Origin: Solobacterium sp.
GTDB lineage: Bacteria > Bacillota_I > Bacilli_A > Erysipelotrichales > Erysipelotrichaceae
Length of the DNA stretch: 9,489 nucleotides
Assembly (NCBI GenBank): GCA_017543005.1
Contig: JAFWEA010000234.1
Coordinates: forward strand, 1-9,489
Reading direction: 5' to 3'
The position numbers and the translations under genes are program-made. The notes under the pieces were generated by a model. That model had not been told where the DNA came from. It worked only from the letters and a program-made list of their open reading frames with translations, and did not search any database. The stretch's first letter is position 1. Every line of letters starts with the position of its first letter. This document shows, one piece after another, positions 1-6,374 of this stretch.

Positions 1-477
1 CGGCCGATCGGCATCAGCCGCACCGGCGTCATGGCCATCCTGCAGATCCGCGGCTATATGCCGGAAGCACTGCAGGGCATCGAATGGATCTGCTTCGGCG
101 CCAACCCGTTCAACACGGTCCTGCCGGTCTATGCCAGCGTGGACAAAATGCCGAAGTATCTCAGTGATGTCACGCTGGATACATCCACCGAAAACTTCTA
201 CTGGGCCAGCCGCCTGCTCGGAGCCCTGGCCGATCCCAACTACGGCACCAGCATCCAGTTCATTGAACGTTACCAGAATGCCGTGCCGGCCAAAGGCAGA
301 GCGCTTGTCAATGAGTATGACCGGAAGTTCATGGAGAACAGTGATCCTGCCCTGCTGAAGGAAGCCAATGAAAAGCTGGCTGCCATGGCAAGGAAGGAAA
401 CCACCGACACCCTGAACAAGGTCCTGCTCGATGCCAGCAAGAACATGCGCTGCGGATATTCAAGAGCCGATAACTGA
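1..477 (+). CDS. C69-family dipeptidase, C-terminal part (5' end outside window)
   Basis: The frame is open from the first base, so this is the 3' end of a longer gene; about 158 residues are visible. The segment RPIGISRTG...LQIRGYMPE, followed by GIEWICFGANPFNTVLPVY and an aromatic stretch around NFYWASRLLGAL, matches the C-terminal half of peptidase family C69 (PepD-like N-terminal-nucleophile dipeptidases, usually about 450-500 residues). These enzymes cleave dipeptides, and the catalytic Cys is at or near the mature N-terminus, which is not in this window. No membrane segment or sorting signal is seen at the visible C-terminus, which ends in a polar helix-like tail rich in Lys, Glu and Ala. 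The next gene starts 36 nt downstream on the same strand with no terminator between, so the two are probably cotranscribed. Family assignment is from recognised motifs; substrate preference is unknown. Confidence 0.85.
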   Translation, partial: RPIGISRTGVMAILQIRGYMPEALQGIEWICFGANPFNTVLPVYASVDKMPKYLSDVTLDTSTENFYWASRLLGALADPNYGTSIQFIERYQNAVPAKGRALVNEYDRKFMENSDPALLKEANEKLAAMARKETTDTLNKVLLDASKNMRCGYSRADN

Positions 478-513
478 GTTTGTCATCTGCCCAAGGCAGA
501 AGAAAGGAACGCT

Positions 514-1269
514 ATGACATACAGACTCTGGAAAGCACTCGATAGTGCAAAGCAGCTGCGGTGGGTTGAGCTCTCTCACCCGCTGACCAACGACAGCCCG
601 TACTGGAGCGGGATCCCCGCCGGCAGTGTGGAACTCGGCAAGGTTGTCTTCGACTGGGGCAATCCGATGCTGGAGTGCCGCATACAGACCTTCAAGTTCC
701 CCGGCCAGTTCGGTACGCACATTGATTTTCCGGGTCACTTTGACAAAAACGGTGTCCTCTCTTCCGCCTATGGCGTAAAGGACGGTGTCTTCCCGCTCTG
801 CGTGATCGACATCACCGACAAGGTAAAGGAAGATGTGCACTATGCCGTCAAACCGGAAGACATCATGGCCTGGGAAGAGAAATACGGGCCGATCCCGGAC
901 GGCGCCTTCGTCGCCCTGCGTACGGACTGGTACAAGAAATGGCCGGATATGAACGCCCTCTCCGGGATTGCCGAGGATGGCAGTGAGAATTTCCCGGGCT
1001 GGTCCCTGGATGCCCTGAAGTACATCTATGAAACCAGAAACGCCGCCGCCAACGGGCATGAGACCCTGGATACCGACGCTTCCGCCGAAGCCGCCAAAGC
1101 CGGTGACCTGGCCTGCGAGCGGTACGTGCTGGAAAAAGGAAAACTGCAGGTGGAAGTCCTGCAGAATCTCGACCAGGTTGCCCCGGCCGGAGCCGTCATC
1201 GTGGTCAGCTGGCCGCGCATTGAAGATGCGGTCGGTCTGCCGGTACGGGTCTTCGCCATTACCGAATAA
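514..1269 (+). CDS. Cyclase-family metal-dependent hydrolase (kynurenine formamidase-like fold)
   Basis: A complete 251-residue protein, typical length for the cyclase family (PF04199), which includes arylformamidase KynB and isatin hydrolase. The signature stretch at residues 65-75 reads QFGTHIDFPGH: His69, Asp71 and His75 fit the HxGTHxDxPxH metal-binding motif, but the first position is Gln65 instead of His. A second conserved block, GHETLDTDAS (residues 181-190), corresponds to the family's usual Gly/Asp-rich segment. The C-terminal region (EVLQNLDQVAPAGA, GLPVRVFAI) also fits the family. AAAGGA lies 5 nt before the ATG and supports this start. No signal peptide is seen, so it is probably cytosolic. 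It likely hydrolyses an amide or lactam-type bond, but the sequence does not identify the substrate, and kynurenine formamidase activity should not be assumed. It follows the C69 dipeptidase and is closed by a strong terminator. Confidence 0.88.
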   Translation: MTYRLWKALDSAKQLRWVELSHPLTNDSPYWSGIPAGSVELGKVVFDWGNPMLECRIQTFKFPGQFGTHIDFPGHFDKNGVLSSAYGVKDGVFPLCVIDITDKVKEDVHYAVKPEDIMAWEEKYGPIPDGAFVALRTDWYKKWPDMNALSGIAEDGSENFPGWSLDALKYIYETRNAAANGHETLDTDASAEAAKAGDLACERYVLEKGKLQVEVLQNLDQVAPAGAVIVVSWPRIEDAVGLPVRVFAITE

Positions 1270-1275
1270 ACCCGG

Positions 1276-1305
1276 ATCCTGTATCAGCCGATACAGGATT
1301 TTTTT
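1276..1305 (+). terminator. Rho-independent terminator of the dipeptidase-cyclase unit
   Basis: A perfect 10-bp stem (ATCCTGTATC pairing with GATACAGGAT) with a 4-nt loop AGCC is followed directly by a run of T residues to 1305. It starts 6 nt after the TAA of the cyclase-family gene. No T-tract is present on the opposite strand, so it acts in the + direction only. Confidence 0.92.
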
Positions 1306-1321
1306 CATCTGATTCAAATCT

Positions 1322-1348
1322 CCCGGCTGAATGACGCCGTCAGCCGGG
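1322..1348. repeat. Inverted repeat between convergent genes
   Basis: CCCGGCTGA (1322-1330) and TCAGCCGGG (1340-1348) are perfect 9-bp inverted arms around a 9-nt loop. The loop-proximal bases also offer a smaller competing pairing (TGAC with GTCA, 1332-1342). There is no T-tract on either side, so it is not a classic terminator. It sits between the terminators of the two convergent transcription units and may be a transcript 3'-end stabiliser or a terminator remnant. Confidence 0.6.
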
Positions 1349-1360
1349 TCAACGCCGATA

Positions 1361-1387
1361 TAAAAACCGGCTTATCATCAGCCGGTT
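1361..1387 (-). terminator. Rho-independent terminator of the SGNH hydrolase unit
   Basis: On the - strand, AACCGGC pairs with GCCGGTT over 7 bp around a 9-nt loop, and the second arm runs into TTTATA. It lies about 33 nt after the TAA of the SGNH hydrolase gene. The stem is short but GC-rich and correctly oriented. Confidence 0.7.
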
Positions 1388-1419
1388 CAGATCATTCGAA
1401 AGCCGGAAAAGAAGCTTCC

Positions 1420-2187
1420 CTACAGTGTTTTGATCAGGCCATCCCGGATGAACGGTGTCCACCAGAGCAGATAGCCGGCCCTGGTCGGATGGATCGGATC
1501 GAACATGTACAGATCATAGGTGCTGTCTTTCATGTCCGCAAGATCGATTTCGTTCCAGAGATCAATGATCCGGATGCCCCATTTCTTCTGCAGGCGGTAG
1601 AGAATATCCACCATCAGCCGGTAAGCCGGATCCACGAACTTCGTGCCGGTATAGAAGTATACCGGGCAGTGCCAGGTATCCATGGCATAGCTGATGATAT
1701 ATTCCATGGCCCCGACGATGGTCTTCGTATCAAACGTATCCCGGTCCCTGCCTGCGGCGATGTCCCCCATGGGCCAGCCTTGTCTGGCGTCGTTGGTGGA
1801 CAGCTGGCAGATGAACGCATCGGCCCGGAAATCGGCCGGGATGGTCTTCATGCGGGTGATGAAGGAAGGTCCCTTCAGGGCTTCATCCACCATGGTGGTG
1901 CCGCTGAGGGTTTCCTTGTATACCTGCAGGCCGTCGATGACCTGCAGGGCTTCGACGAACGATTCACCCAGGGCTGCGTGCCCATAGGTCACAGAAGAGC
2001 CCAGGAAGATGCAGGCCTTCCCCTGCAGCGGGCTGTCCGGATTCTGTTTCTGCTGCAGGATGTCGTATTCCGGACCGTTGCCGGGGTGGGCCGCGATGGC
2101 CGCCGTGATTTCCTGTTCACGCTGTTCAGCCTGTTCCGGGGTCAGGTCGGCCGGATTGACAAACGGCACCGGTTCTCTCAGTTTCAT
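1420..2187 (-). CDS. SGNH/GDSL-type hydrolase (esterase or lipase-like), cytosolic
   Basis: A 255-residue protein with the blocks of the SGNH hydrolase fold. Block I is GSSVTYG at residues 63-69 with nucleophile Ser65; a Gly in SGTT near residue 96 fits block II; block III is STND at 130-133 with Asn132; block V is DPIHP at 230-234 with the Asp230/His233 pair. These enzymes hydrolyse esters, often acetyl groups on sugars, or lipid acyl esters; the substrate here is not determinable. There is no signal peptide: the N-terminus is a charged helix-like extension of about 55 residues before the fold, so it should act in the cytosol. A TTG codon lies two codons upstream, but GAAAGGG sits 8 nt before the ATG and only 2 nt from the TTG, so the ATG is chosen. 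It lies 60 nt after the TelA gene with a terminator between and no clear promoter of its own, so expression probably depends on read-through. Confidence 0.85.
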   Translation of the reverse strand: MKLREPVPFVNPADLTPEQAEQREQEITAAIAAHPGNGPEYDILQQKQNPDSPLQGKACIFLGSSVTYGHAALGESFVEALQVIDGLQVYKETLSGTTMVDEALKGPSFITRMKTIPADFRADAFICQLSTNDARQGWPMGDIAAGRDRDTFDTKTIVGAMEYIISYAMDTWHCPVYFYTGTKFVDPAYRLMVDILYRLQKKWGIRIIDLWNEIDLADMKDSTYDLYMFDPIHPTRAGYLLWWTPFIRDGLIKTL

Positions 2188-2195
2188 ATCCAATT

Positions 2196-2202
2196 CCCTT
2201 TC
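2196..2202 (-). promoter_or_regulatory. Ribosome binding site that decides the SGNH hydrolase start
   Basis: GAAAGGG on the - strand is 8 nt upstream of the ATG at 2187 but only 2 nt from the in-frame TTG at 2193. The spacing favours the ATG. Confidence 0.7.
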
Positions 2203-2207
2203 TTCGC

Positions 2208-2234
2208 AAAAAGCAGGGCCATTTCCGGCCCTGC
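2208..2234 (-). terminator. Rho-independent terminator between the TelA and SGNH hydrolase genes
   Basis: On the - strand, GCAGGGCC and GGCCCTGC form a perfect 8-bp GC-rich stem around GGAAAT, followed by TTTTT. It begins 13 nt after the TelA stop codon and ends about 20 nt before the SGNH hydrolase start, so it would end most TelA transcripts and limit expression of the downstream gene. Confidence 0.9.
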
Positions 2235-2247
2235 CTGTCTGTATTGC

Positions 2248-3444
2248 TTACTTTCTGGTGATGTCGTTTTTGACGTTGATTTCCAGCATCTTGGTATGCA
2301 GTTCGCTCTCGATGCGGGCCAGTTCTGCCTCGGCAGCCTGCCGCTTTTCGTGACCTTCCTGCTGGATGGCAAGAACTTCATCCAGGGTCGCAATGAGTTC
2401 TTCATTCGTATGCTGGAGGGTTTCGATATCGACGATGCCGCGCTCGCTTTCCTTGGCGACTTCAACGGTTGCCTGGTGCAGGGTTTCGGCATTCTTCTTC
2501 AGCAGTTCGTTGGTCATGTTGGAGACTTCGCGCTCTGCTTCCATGGCTTCCTTGGAGTGGTTGATGCCCAGGGCCAGAACAATCTGGTTCTTCCACAGCG
2601 GGATGGTGTTGACCAGGGTGCTCTGGATCTTTTCGGTCATCAGTGTATCGTTGTTCTGGATCAGCCGGATCTGCGGCGCCATCTGGATGGATACCTGTCT
2701 GGTCAGTTCCAGATCATACAGTTTCTTTTCGAACCGGTCGCAGGCCTGGGCCAGGTCGTTGGCTGCCTGGGTGTCTTCCGGCAGACCGCTCTGTCTGGCC
2801 TTTTCAATCAGCTTCGGGACTTCCTCGTTGCGGACCTGAGCCAGCTTCTTGCGGCCGGCGATGATATACATGGTCAGTTCCTTGGTATTCTGGGCATTGC
2901 GCTCATACAGCTGGTCCAGCAGGGCGATGTCCTTCAGCAGGGTAATCTGGTGTTCTTCCAGCAGGGCCGCAATCTTGTCGACGTTGGCCTCGGCCTTGTC
3001 ATAACGGGCCTTGAAGGCAGCTGCCTTGTCGGTCCCCTTCTTGAACAGACCGAAGATGCCCTTCTTTTCTTCTTCGTTGGCATTGAAGCCCTTCAGTTCG
3101 GTCACCAGGTTGCTCAGCAGTCCGCCGATCTCACCGAGGTCCTTTGTCCGGACATTCTTCAGGGCATTGTCACTGAAGTCCGTGACTTTCTTCTGGGCCG
3201 CGCTGCCATACTGCAGAATCACATTGGATTCCATGATATCGATCTTTTCCGAGAAATCATTGACGGTCTTGCGCTCAGCCTCAGACAGAGATTTGTCATC
3301 ATACTGATCCTTGACGGTCTGTTCGGCAATCTTGGCCTGCTCGGCCTCCATGTCGGCTAGGGCAGCCTGCTGCTGCTTTTCGACTTCTTCCGGAGACAGC
3401 ACGAGTTCGATGCTCTGAGCCTGGGTATTATTATTTTCACTCAT
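2248..3444 (-). CDS. telA: TelA-family toxic anion resistance protein
   Basis: A 398-residue soluble, strongly helical, charged protein of the TelA family (PF05816; usually about 370-400 residues). The diagnostic C-terminal half is present: QMAPQIRLIQNNDTLMTEKI (residues 254-273), then IPLWKNQIVLALG (281-293), then a long Lys/Glu-rich coiled-coil-like region to about residue 390. A basic loop, KKGIFGLFKKG, lies near 128-137. Family members have been linked to tellurite resistance and to tolerance of cell-envelope antimicrobials; the molecular mechanism is not established. There is no signal peptide or membrane segment. AGGGGG lies 9 nt before the ATG. A candidate extended -10 promoter lies just upstream and a terminator just downstream, so it looks like its own transcription unit. 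No XpaC-type partner gene, often adjacent to telA in other Bacillota, is present in this window. Confidence 0.9.
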   Translation of the reverse strand: MSENNNTQAQSIELVLSPEEVEKQQQAALADMEAEQAKIAEQTVKDQYDDKSLSEAERKTVNDFSEKIDIMESNVILQYGSAAQKKVTDFSDNALKNVRTKDLGEIGGLLSNLVTELKGFNANEEEKKGIFGLFKKGTDKAAAFKARYDKAEANVDKIAALLEEHQITLLKDIALLDQLYERNAQNTKELTMYIIAGRKKLAQVRNEEVPKLIEKARQSGLPEDTQAANDLAQACDRFEKKLYDLELTRQVSIQMAPQIRLIQNNDTLMTEKIQSTLVNTIPLWKNQIVLALGINHSKEAMEAEREVSNMTNELLKKNAETLHQATVEVAKESERGIVDIETLQHTNEELIATLDEVLAIQQEGHEKRQAAEAELARIESELHTKMLEINVKNDITRK

Positions 3445-3474
3445 GATAGTTTTCCCCCTGTTTCAATCGTACTC

Positions 3475-3483
3475 AGTATATCA
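3475..3483 (-). promoter_or_regulatory. Candidate extended -10 promoter for telA
   Basis: On the - strand, TGATATACT contains a TGn extended -10 element and the hexamer TATACT, 30 nt upstream of the ATG. The bases 17 nt further upstream (AACAAG) are a poor -35, which is tolerated with an extended -10. Predicted from motif only. Confidence 0.5.
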
Positions 3484-3534
3484 TAGTTGCATGGGCTCTT
3501 GTTGAAGGATTCTTTTCGCTCTTCTTAAGAAATG

Positions 3535-3560
3535 AAAAGGCGGATAACCGCCTTTGTTTT
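3535..3560 (-). terminator. Terminator of the AEC transporter gene
   Basis: On the - strand, AAAGGCGG pairs with CCGCCTTT around TTAT, followed by one further T and then C, immediately after the transporter stop codon. The + strand reads the same stem followed by a T-rich run, so the hairpin could work in both directions, although no + strand gene ends here. Confidence 0.8.
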
Positions 3561-4466
3561 TTACAGCAAGGCCAGGAACAGCGGCATGGTGATCAGGCTG
3601 AGAAGCGTGGAGATACTGACGATCCCGGCCCCGTACGCATAGTTGCCGCCGTACTTCTGGGAGAACATGGCCAGAGCCCCGGCCACCGGTGTGGAAGCCG
3701 CAATCATGGCCACCGCACTGACATCCTGCAGTGCCTCCGGCATCATCCGGAACACCAGCAATGCCAGGGCCGGCGCCAGCAGCAGACGCCCGAAGAGGAT
3801 CACATAGGTTTCCTTTTCAGCAATGACTTTCCTGAAATCCGCATCCCCGAGGTAAGTTCCGATCATCATCATGGCCAGGGGTGCGTTGCAGGCACCGATC
3901 ATGGATACCGTGCGCTGGGCAACCGCCGGCACCGGGATGCGCAGGCAGTAGATCAGCAGACCCAGCACCACCGCCACAATCGGCGGGTTGGTCACGACTT
4001 TCTTCAGTGATATCAGGCTTCTGTCATGCGAGATCAGATAAATGCCGTAGGTAAAGGTCACGATCGTCTGCACAGCCACTATCATCGTCATGTAGAAGAC
4101 CGCCTGCTGGCCCAGCACCATCTGCACCAGCGGGATGCCGAGAAAGCCGACATTGCTGACGATGATGCCGAACTTGCCGAGGTCGCTCATCTTCCGGAAG
4201 ATCGTGAAGGTCAAAAGCAGATTGATCACCAGCATGACAATGCCGAGCCCGGCGCACCAGATCCCCTTGAAGAGAATCTGTACATCATATTCTGCAAAGA
4301 ACGAATTGATGATGGTCGCCGGCGTTGCCACATACAGGACAACACTGGTCAGCTGGGAAACCCCCTTCTGATCGATCATGCCGATTTTATAGATTATAAA
4401 GCCGACAATCATCAGCAGGAACATCACCACAACCTGCTGGATCAGCAATACCACGACATCAGACAT
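3561..4466 (-). CDS. AEC-family transporter (auxin efflux carrier superfamily)
   Basis: A 301-residue integral membrane protein with about ten hydrophobic segments and little else. The first covers residues 4-27, with further segments near 40-57, 67-90, 98-118, 123-143, 160-178, 186-205, 220-240, 248-268 and 278-300. The motif SNVGFLGIPL (residues 104-113), in a broken-helix region, and the NPPIVAVVLGL stretch (160-170) are typical of the AEC family (PF03547). Bacterial members include carriers for malate, malonate and other organic anions, so a carboxylate or hydroxyacid substrate is plausible but unproven. AGGAGG lies 7 nt before this ATG; a longer open frame reaches into the upstream gene, but its extra N-terminus is not hydrophobic and has no ribosome site. 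It follows the LarA-UxaA operon on the same strand, separated by a terminator and a candidate promoter. Confidence 0.9.
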   Translation of the reverse strand: MSDVVVLLIQQVVVMFLLMIVGFIIYKIGMIDQKGVSQLTSVVLYVATPATIINSFFAEYDVQILFKGIWCAGLGIVMLVINLLLTFTIFRKMSDLGKFGIIVSNVGFLGIPLVQMVLGQQAVFYMTMIVAVQTIVTFTYGIYLISHDRSLISLKKVVTNPPIVAVVLGLLIYCLRIPVPAVAQRTVSMIGACNAPLAMMMIGTYLGDADFRKVIAEKETYVILFGRLLLAPALALLVFRMMPEALQDVSAVAMIAASTPVAGALAMFSQKYGGNYAYGAGIVSISTLLSLITMPLFLALL

Positions 4467-4473
4467 GCACTTA

Positions 4474-4479
4474 CCTCCT
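4474..4479 (-). promoter_or_regulatory. Ribosome binding site that decides the AEC transporter start
   Basis: A perfect AGGAGG on the - strand lies 7 nt from the ATG at 4466. It rules against the 55-codon longer reading that would overlap the 3' end of the upstream gene and its terminator. Confidence 0.9.
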
Positions 4480-4492
4480 GAAACACCCTTTA

Positions 4493-4520
4493 ATACTAAT
4501 GCGATTTCATCTTTTAGCAA
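4493..4520 (-). promoter_or_regulatory. Candidate promoter for the AEC transporter gene
   Basis: On the - strand, TTGCTA (4515-4520) and TAGTAT (4493-4498) are separated by 16 nt, each matching 4 of 6 bases of the sigma-70/SigA consensus. It lies between the terminator of the upstream operon and the transporter's ribosome binding site. Weak motif evidence, but the position is right. Confidence 0.4.
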
Positions 4521-4534
4521 GTCTGACACATGAT

Positions 4535-4559
4535 AAAAAGGCAGGATTTCTCCTGCCTT
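4535..4559 (-). terminator. Terminator of the LarA-UxaA-cyclodeaminase operon
   Basis: On the - strand, AAGGCAGGA and TCCTGCCTT form a perfect 9-bp stem with loop GAAA (a stable tetraloop type), followed by TTT. It begins 7 nt after the stop codon of the cyclodeaminase-family gene. Confidence 0.92.
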
Positions 4560-4566
4560 GTATTGA

Positions 4567-5196
4567 TTATTTCCGGATCCGGCGCATGACATCACCCAGG
4601 ATGGCATCCGCCTGCGCACAGCCGGCCTCATTCATGCGGTCCGCCTGTTCGTTCAGTTCGACCGCCTTCTCCCGGTCCTGCATCATGCCCGTGTTGATAT
4701 AGATATTCAAGGAAGCTGCCTGCAGACAGGCTCTGGCCATGGCCGCGCCGGCCCCGACATCGCTGACTGCCAGCGTGCTGCCCTTTTCGGTCAGCTCAGC
4801 CAGCAGCGCCAGGGTTTCCATGGCTGCCTTCATCATAGCCAGCGGCGCCTCACACGCCCTGCCCAGGGACACCTCCATGACTTCTGTGCGGTGCTGTATC
4901 TCTTCCGGTGTGTTTTTCGGCAGCCGGTAGGCTTCCGAGAGGGGCCGGAACCTTTCCGCATCCGCATCCGCCAGCGCAAGGAATTCCTTTCTCAGCCGGT
5001 CGGTATCCTTCAGGATCCGCTGAATATCTTCTTCATACACAGCGTATTTCTTCTTGCCGGTGGTCAATGATGCCACCATGGAGCCCAGGGCTGCTGCCAG
5101 GGCTCCCGCGGCCGCCGCGGCGCCGCCGCCGCCCGGTACGGGCTCCTTGCTTCCCAGGACTTCGGTAAATACTGTAAAAGGACTGTCGAGGATCAT
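4567..5196 (-). CDS. Cyclodeaminase/cyclohydrolase-family protein (FTCD C-terminal domain type)
   Basis: A 209-residue all-helical protein matching the family (PF04961) of formiminotetrahydrofolate cyclodeaminase and methenyl-THF cyclohydrolase FchA, normally about 200-210 residues. Visible hallmarks are PVPGGGGAAAAAGAL (residues 19-33) leading into ALGSMVASLT; the acidic ADADAERF block (76-83); and SDVGAGAAMARACLQAASLN (145-164) followed by IYINT. Known members act on one-carbon-loaded tetrahydrofolate, releasing ammonia or hydrolysing the methenyl ring. It is the last gene of an operon with LarA-like and UxaA-like genes, an unusual setting for a folate enzyme, so the substrate could differ. 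Start choice: an ATG at 5208 overlaps the upstream stop as TGATG but has no ribosome site. GGGAG lies 5 nt before the ATG at 5196, so that one is taken; the two readings differ by only four residues. Confidence 0.87.
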   Translation of the reverse strand: MILDSPFTVFTEVLGSKEPVPGGGGAAAAAGALAAALGSMVASLTTGKKKYAVYEEDIQRILKDTDRLRKEFLALADADAERFRPLSEAYRLPKNTPEEIQHRTEVMEVSLGRACEAPLAMMKAAMETLALLAELTEKGSTLAVSDVGAGAAMARACLQAASLNIYINTGMMQDREKAVELNEQADRMNEAGCAQADAILGDVMRRIRK

Positions 5197-5201
5197 AGGT
5201 T

Positions 5202-5206
5202 CTCCC
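5202..5206 (-). promoter_or_regulatory. Ribosome binding site favouring the downstream cyclodeaminase start
   Basis: GGGAG on the - strand lies 5 nt before the ATG at 5196 and overlaps the alternative ATG at 5208, which itself shares a base with the preceding TGA. Either start would be translationally coupled to the UxaA large-subunit gene. Confidence 0.55.
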
Positions 5207-5207
5207 A

Positions 5208-6374
5208 TCAGATGACCGGTCCGAGCACGAAGATATCGAGTGAGCTGAAGTACTGGATCGCTTCGTTCTTGGTCATTTCACCGTTCAGCACCCGCAGCAG
5301 CTTGGCGAACGCTTCCTCACCGACTTCTTCGATGGTCTTTTCACCGGTAATGATCAGACCCGCATTGAGGTCCATGTCATCCTTCATGTTTTCATAGGTA
5401 TTCGGGTTGCCGCAGATCTTGATGACCGGCATGCTCGGGAATCCCTGCGGAGCCCCGCGGCCGGTCGAGAAGCACATGAACTGCGCCCCGGTGGCGGCCA
5501 TACCGGTCAGGATTTCCGGTTCGCGGCCCGGAGAATCCTTGATCCAGAGACCCTTCTGGTCCGTGACGAATTCCGGGTATTCCAGCACGCCCTGGATCGG
5601 CCGGGTGCCGCTTTTGACAATCGCGCCGAGACTCTTTTCCTCAATGCTGGAAAGACCGCCGGCGATGTTGCCGGGAGTCGGCTGCCCGCGGCGCATGTCA
5701 CAGCCGATGCTCTTGGCCCGGGCTTCCATTTCGTCCACGATCTGATAGATCTTGTCGGCAACCTGCTTGTTGACGGCACGTCTGGCCAGCAGGTGCTCGC
5801 CGCCGATGAATTCGGTCGTTTCTCCGAAGACAACCGTCGCGCCCAGGTCAACCAGCTTGTCGGCCACATAGCCGATGACACAGTTCGAGGCCATGCCGCT
5901 GGTGGTATCGGAACCGCCGCACTTGATGGCCATGACCACTTCGGAGATATCTGCCGGTTCGCGCTGCTGGCCGGCGATCTGCATGACCAGGTTTCTGGCC
6001 AGGTCGGTACCGACCCGGACGGCCTTGGAGACACCGCCCAGCTCCTGTACATGGATGATTTCCGTCGGCTTGCCGGTCGCCTTGAGTTCTTCGTACATCC
6101 GGGCATGATCGGTGCCTTCACAGCCCAGACTGACAATCAGGACCGCGCCGACATTCGGGCTCTTGCCCAGGCTGATCAGCGTTTCCGTGACCCGGTCGAG
6201 ATCCGGCGGCAGCTGACAGCAGCCCTGATGATGCGGATAGGTAATCGTGCCCTGCACTTCACGGCAGATGGCATTGCATACATCGTTGGCACAGGTGACA
6301 GCCGGAATGACTGCCACAAAGTTTCGGGAGCCGACCTTGCCGTCAGCCCTGCGGTATCCATACCAGGTTGTCAT
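5208..6374 (-). CDS. UxaA-family dehydratase/lyase, large subunit (split form)
   Basis: A 388-residue protein equal to the large catalytic domain of altronate/galactarate dehydratases (UxaA, GarD) and to the beta subunit of the split sulfolactate sulfo-lyase SuyAB. Hallmarks are GSRNFVAVIP (residues 15-24), the Cys-containing PHHQGCCQ (47-54), VSLGCEG (81-87), CGGSDTTSGMASN (152-164), GETTEFIGGEHLLARRA (184-200), QPTPGNIAGGLSSIEEKSLG (231-250), and FSTGRGAPQG (302-311) with PNTYENMKDDMDLNAG (324-339). Relatives use Fe(II) to eliminate water, or sulfite in SuyAB, from a hydroxyacid. The product here is not determined. The ATG overlaps the stop of the small-subunit gene as ATGA, and GGAGG lies 10 nt upstream; an upstream in-frame start at 6398 lacks support. 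The SAF domain that is fused in UxaA is encoded separately by the preceding gene, so the two products should form one enzyme. Confidence 0.9.
   Translation of the reverse strand: MTTWYGYRRADGKVGSRNFVAVIPAVTCANDVCNAICREVQGTITYPHHQGCCQLPPDLDRVTETLISLGKSPNVGAVLIVSLGCEGTDHARMYEELKATGKPTEIIHVQELGGVSKAVRVGTDLARNLVMQIAGQQREPADISEVVMAIKCGGSDTTSGMASNCVIGYVADKLVDLGATVVFGETTEFIGGEHLLARRAVNKQVADKIYQIVDEMEARAKSIGCDMRRGQPTPGNIAGGLSSIEEKSLGAIVKSGTRPIQGVLEYPEFVTDQKGLWIKDSPGREPEILTGMAATGAQFMCFSTGRGAPQGFPSMPVIKICGNPNTYENMKDDMDLNAGLIITGEKTIEEVGEEAFAKLLRVLNGEMTKNEAIQYFSSLDIFVLGPVI

Noticed and set aside
487..499. A small inverted repeat (CTGCC / GGCAG) between the dipeptidase and cyclase-family genes
   Set aside because: The stem is only 5 bp with a 3-nt loop and no T-tract, so it is unlikely to be a terminator; it may slightly affect translation of the second gene.
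460..1317. A 285-codon - strand open frame opposite the cyclase-family gene
   Set aside because: It is antisense to a gene with clear family motifs and extends through that gene's terminator.
1489..3360. A 623-codon open frame on the + strand, antisense to the SGNH hydrolase and TelA genes
   Set aside because: It runs across two well-supported genes and the terminator between them, and its translation matches no family I recognise. Long antisense frames are common in GC-rich genes with biased third positions.
4467..4631. A 55-residue N-terminal extension of the AEC transporter
   Set aside because: It would read through the upstream gene's end and terminator and adds a non-hydrophobic segment. 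A perfect AGGAGG precedes the internal ATG at 4466.
5098..5142. A very GC-rich tract made largely of GCC/GGC repeats
   Set aside because: It encodes the conserved PGGGGAAAAAGAL stretch of the cyclodeaminase-family protein, so coding sequence explains it.
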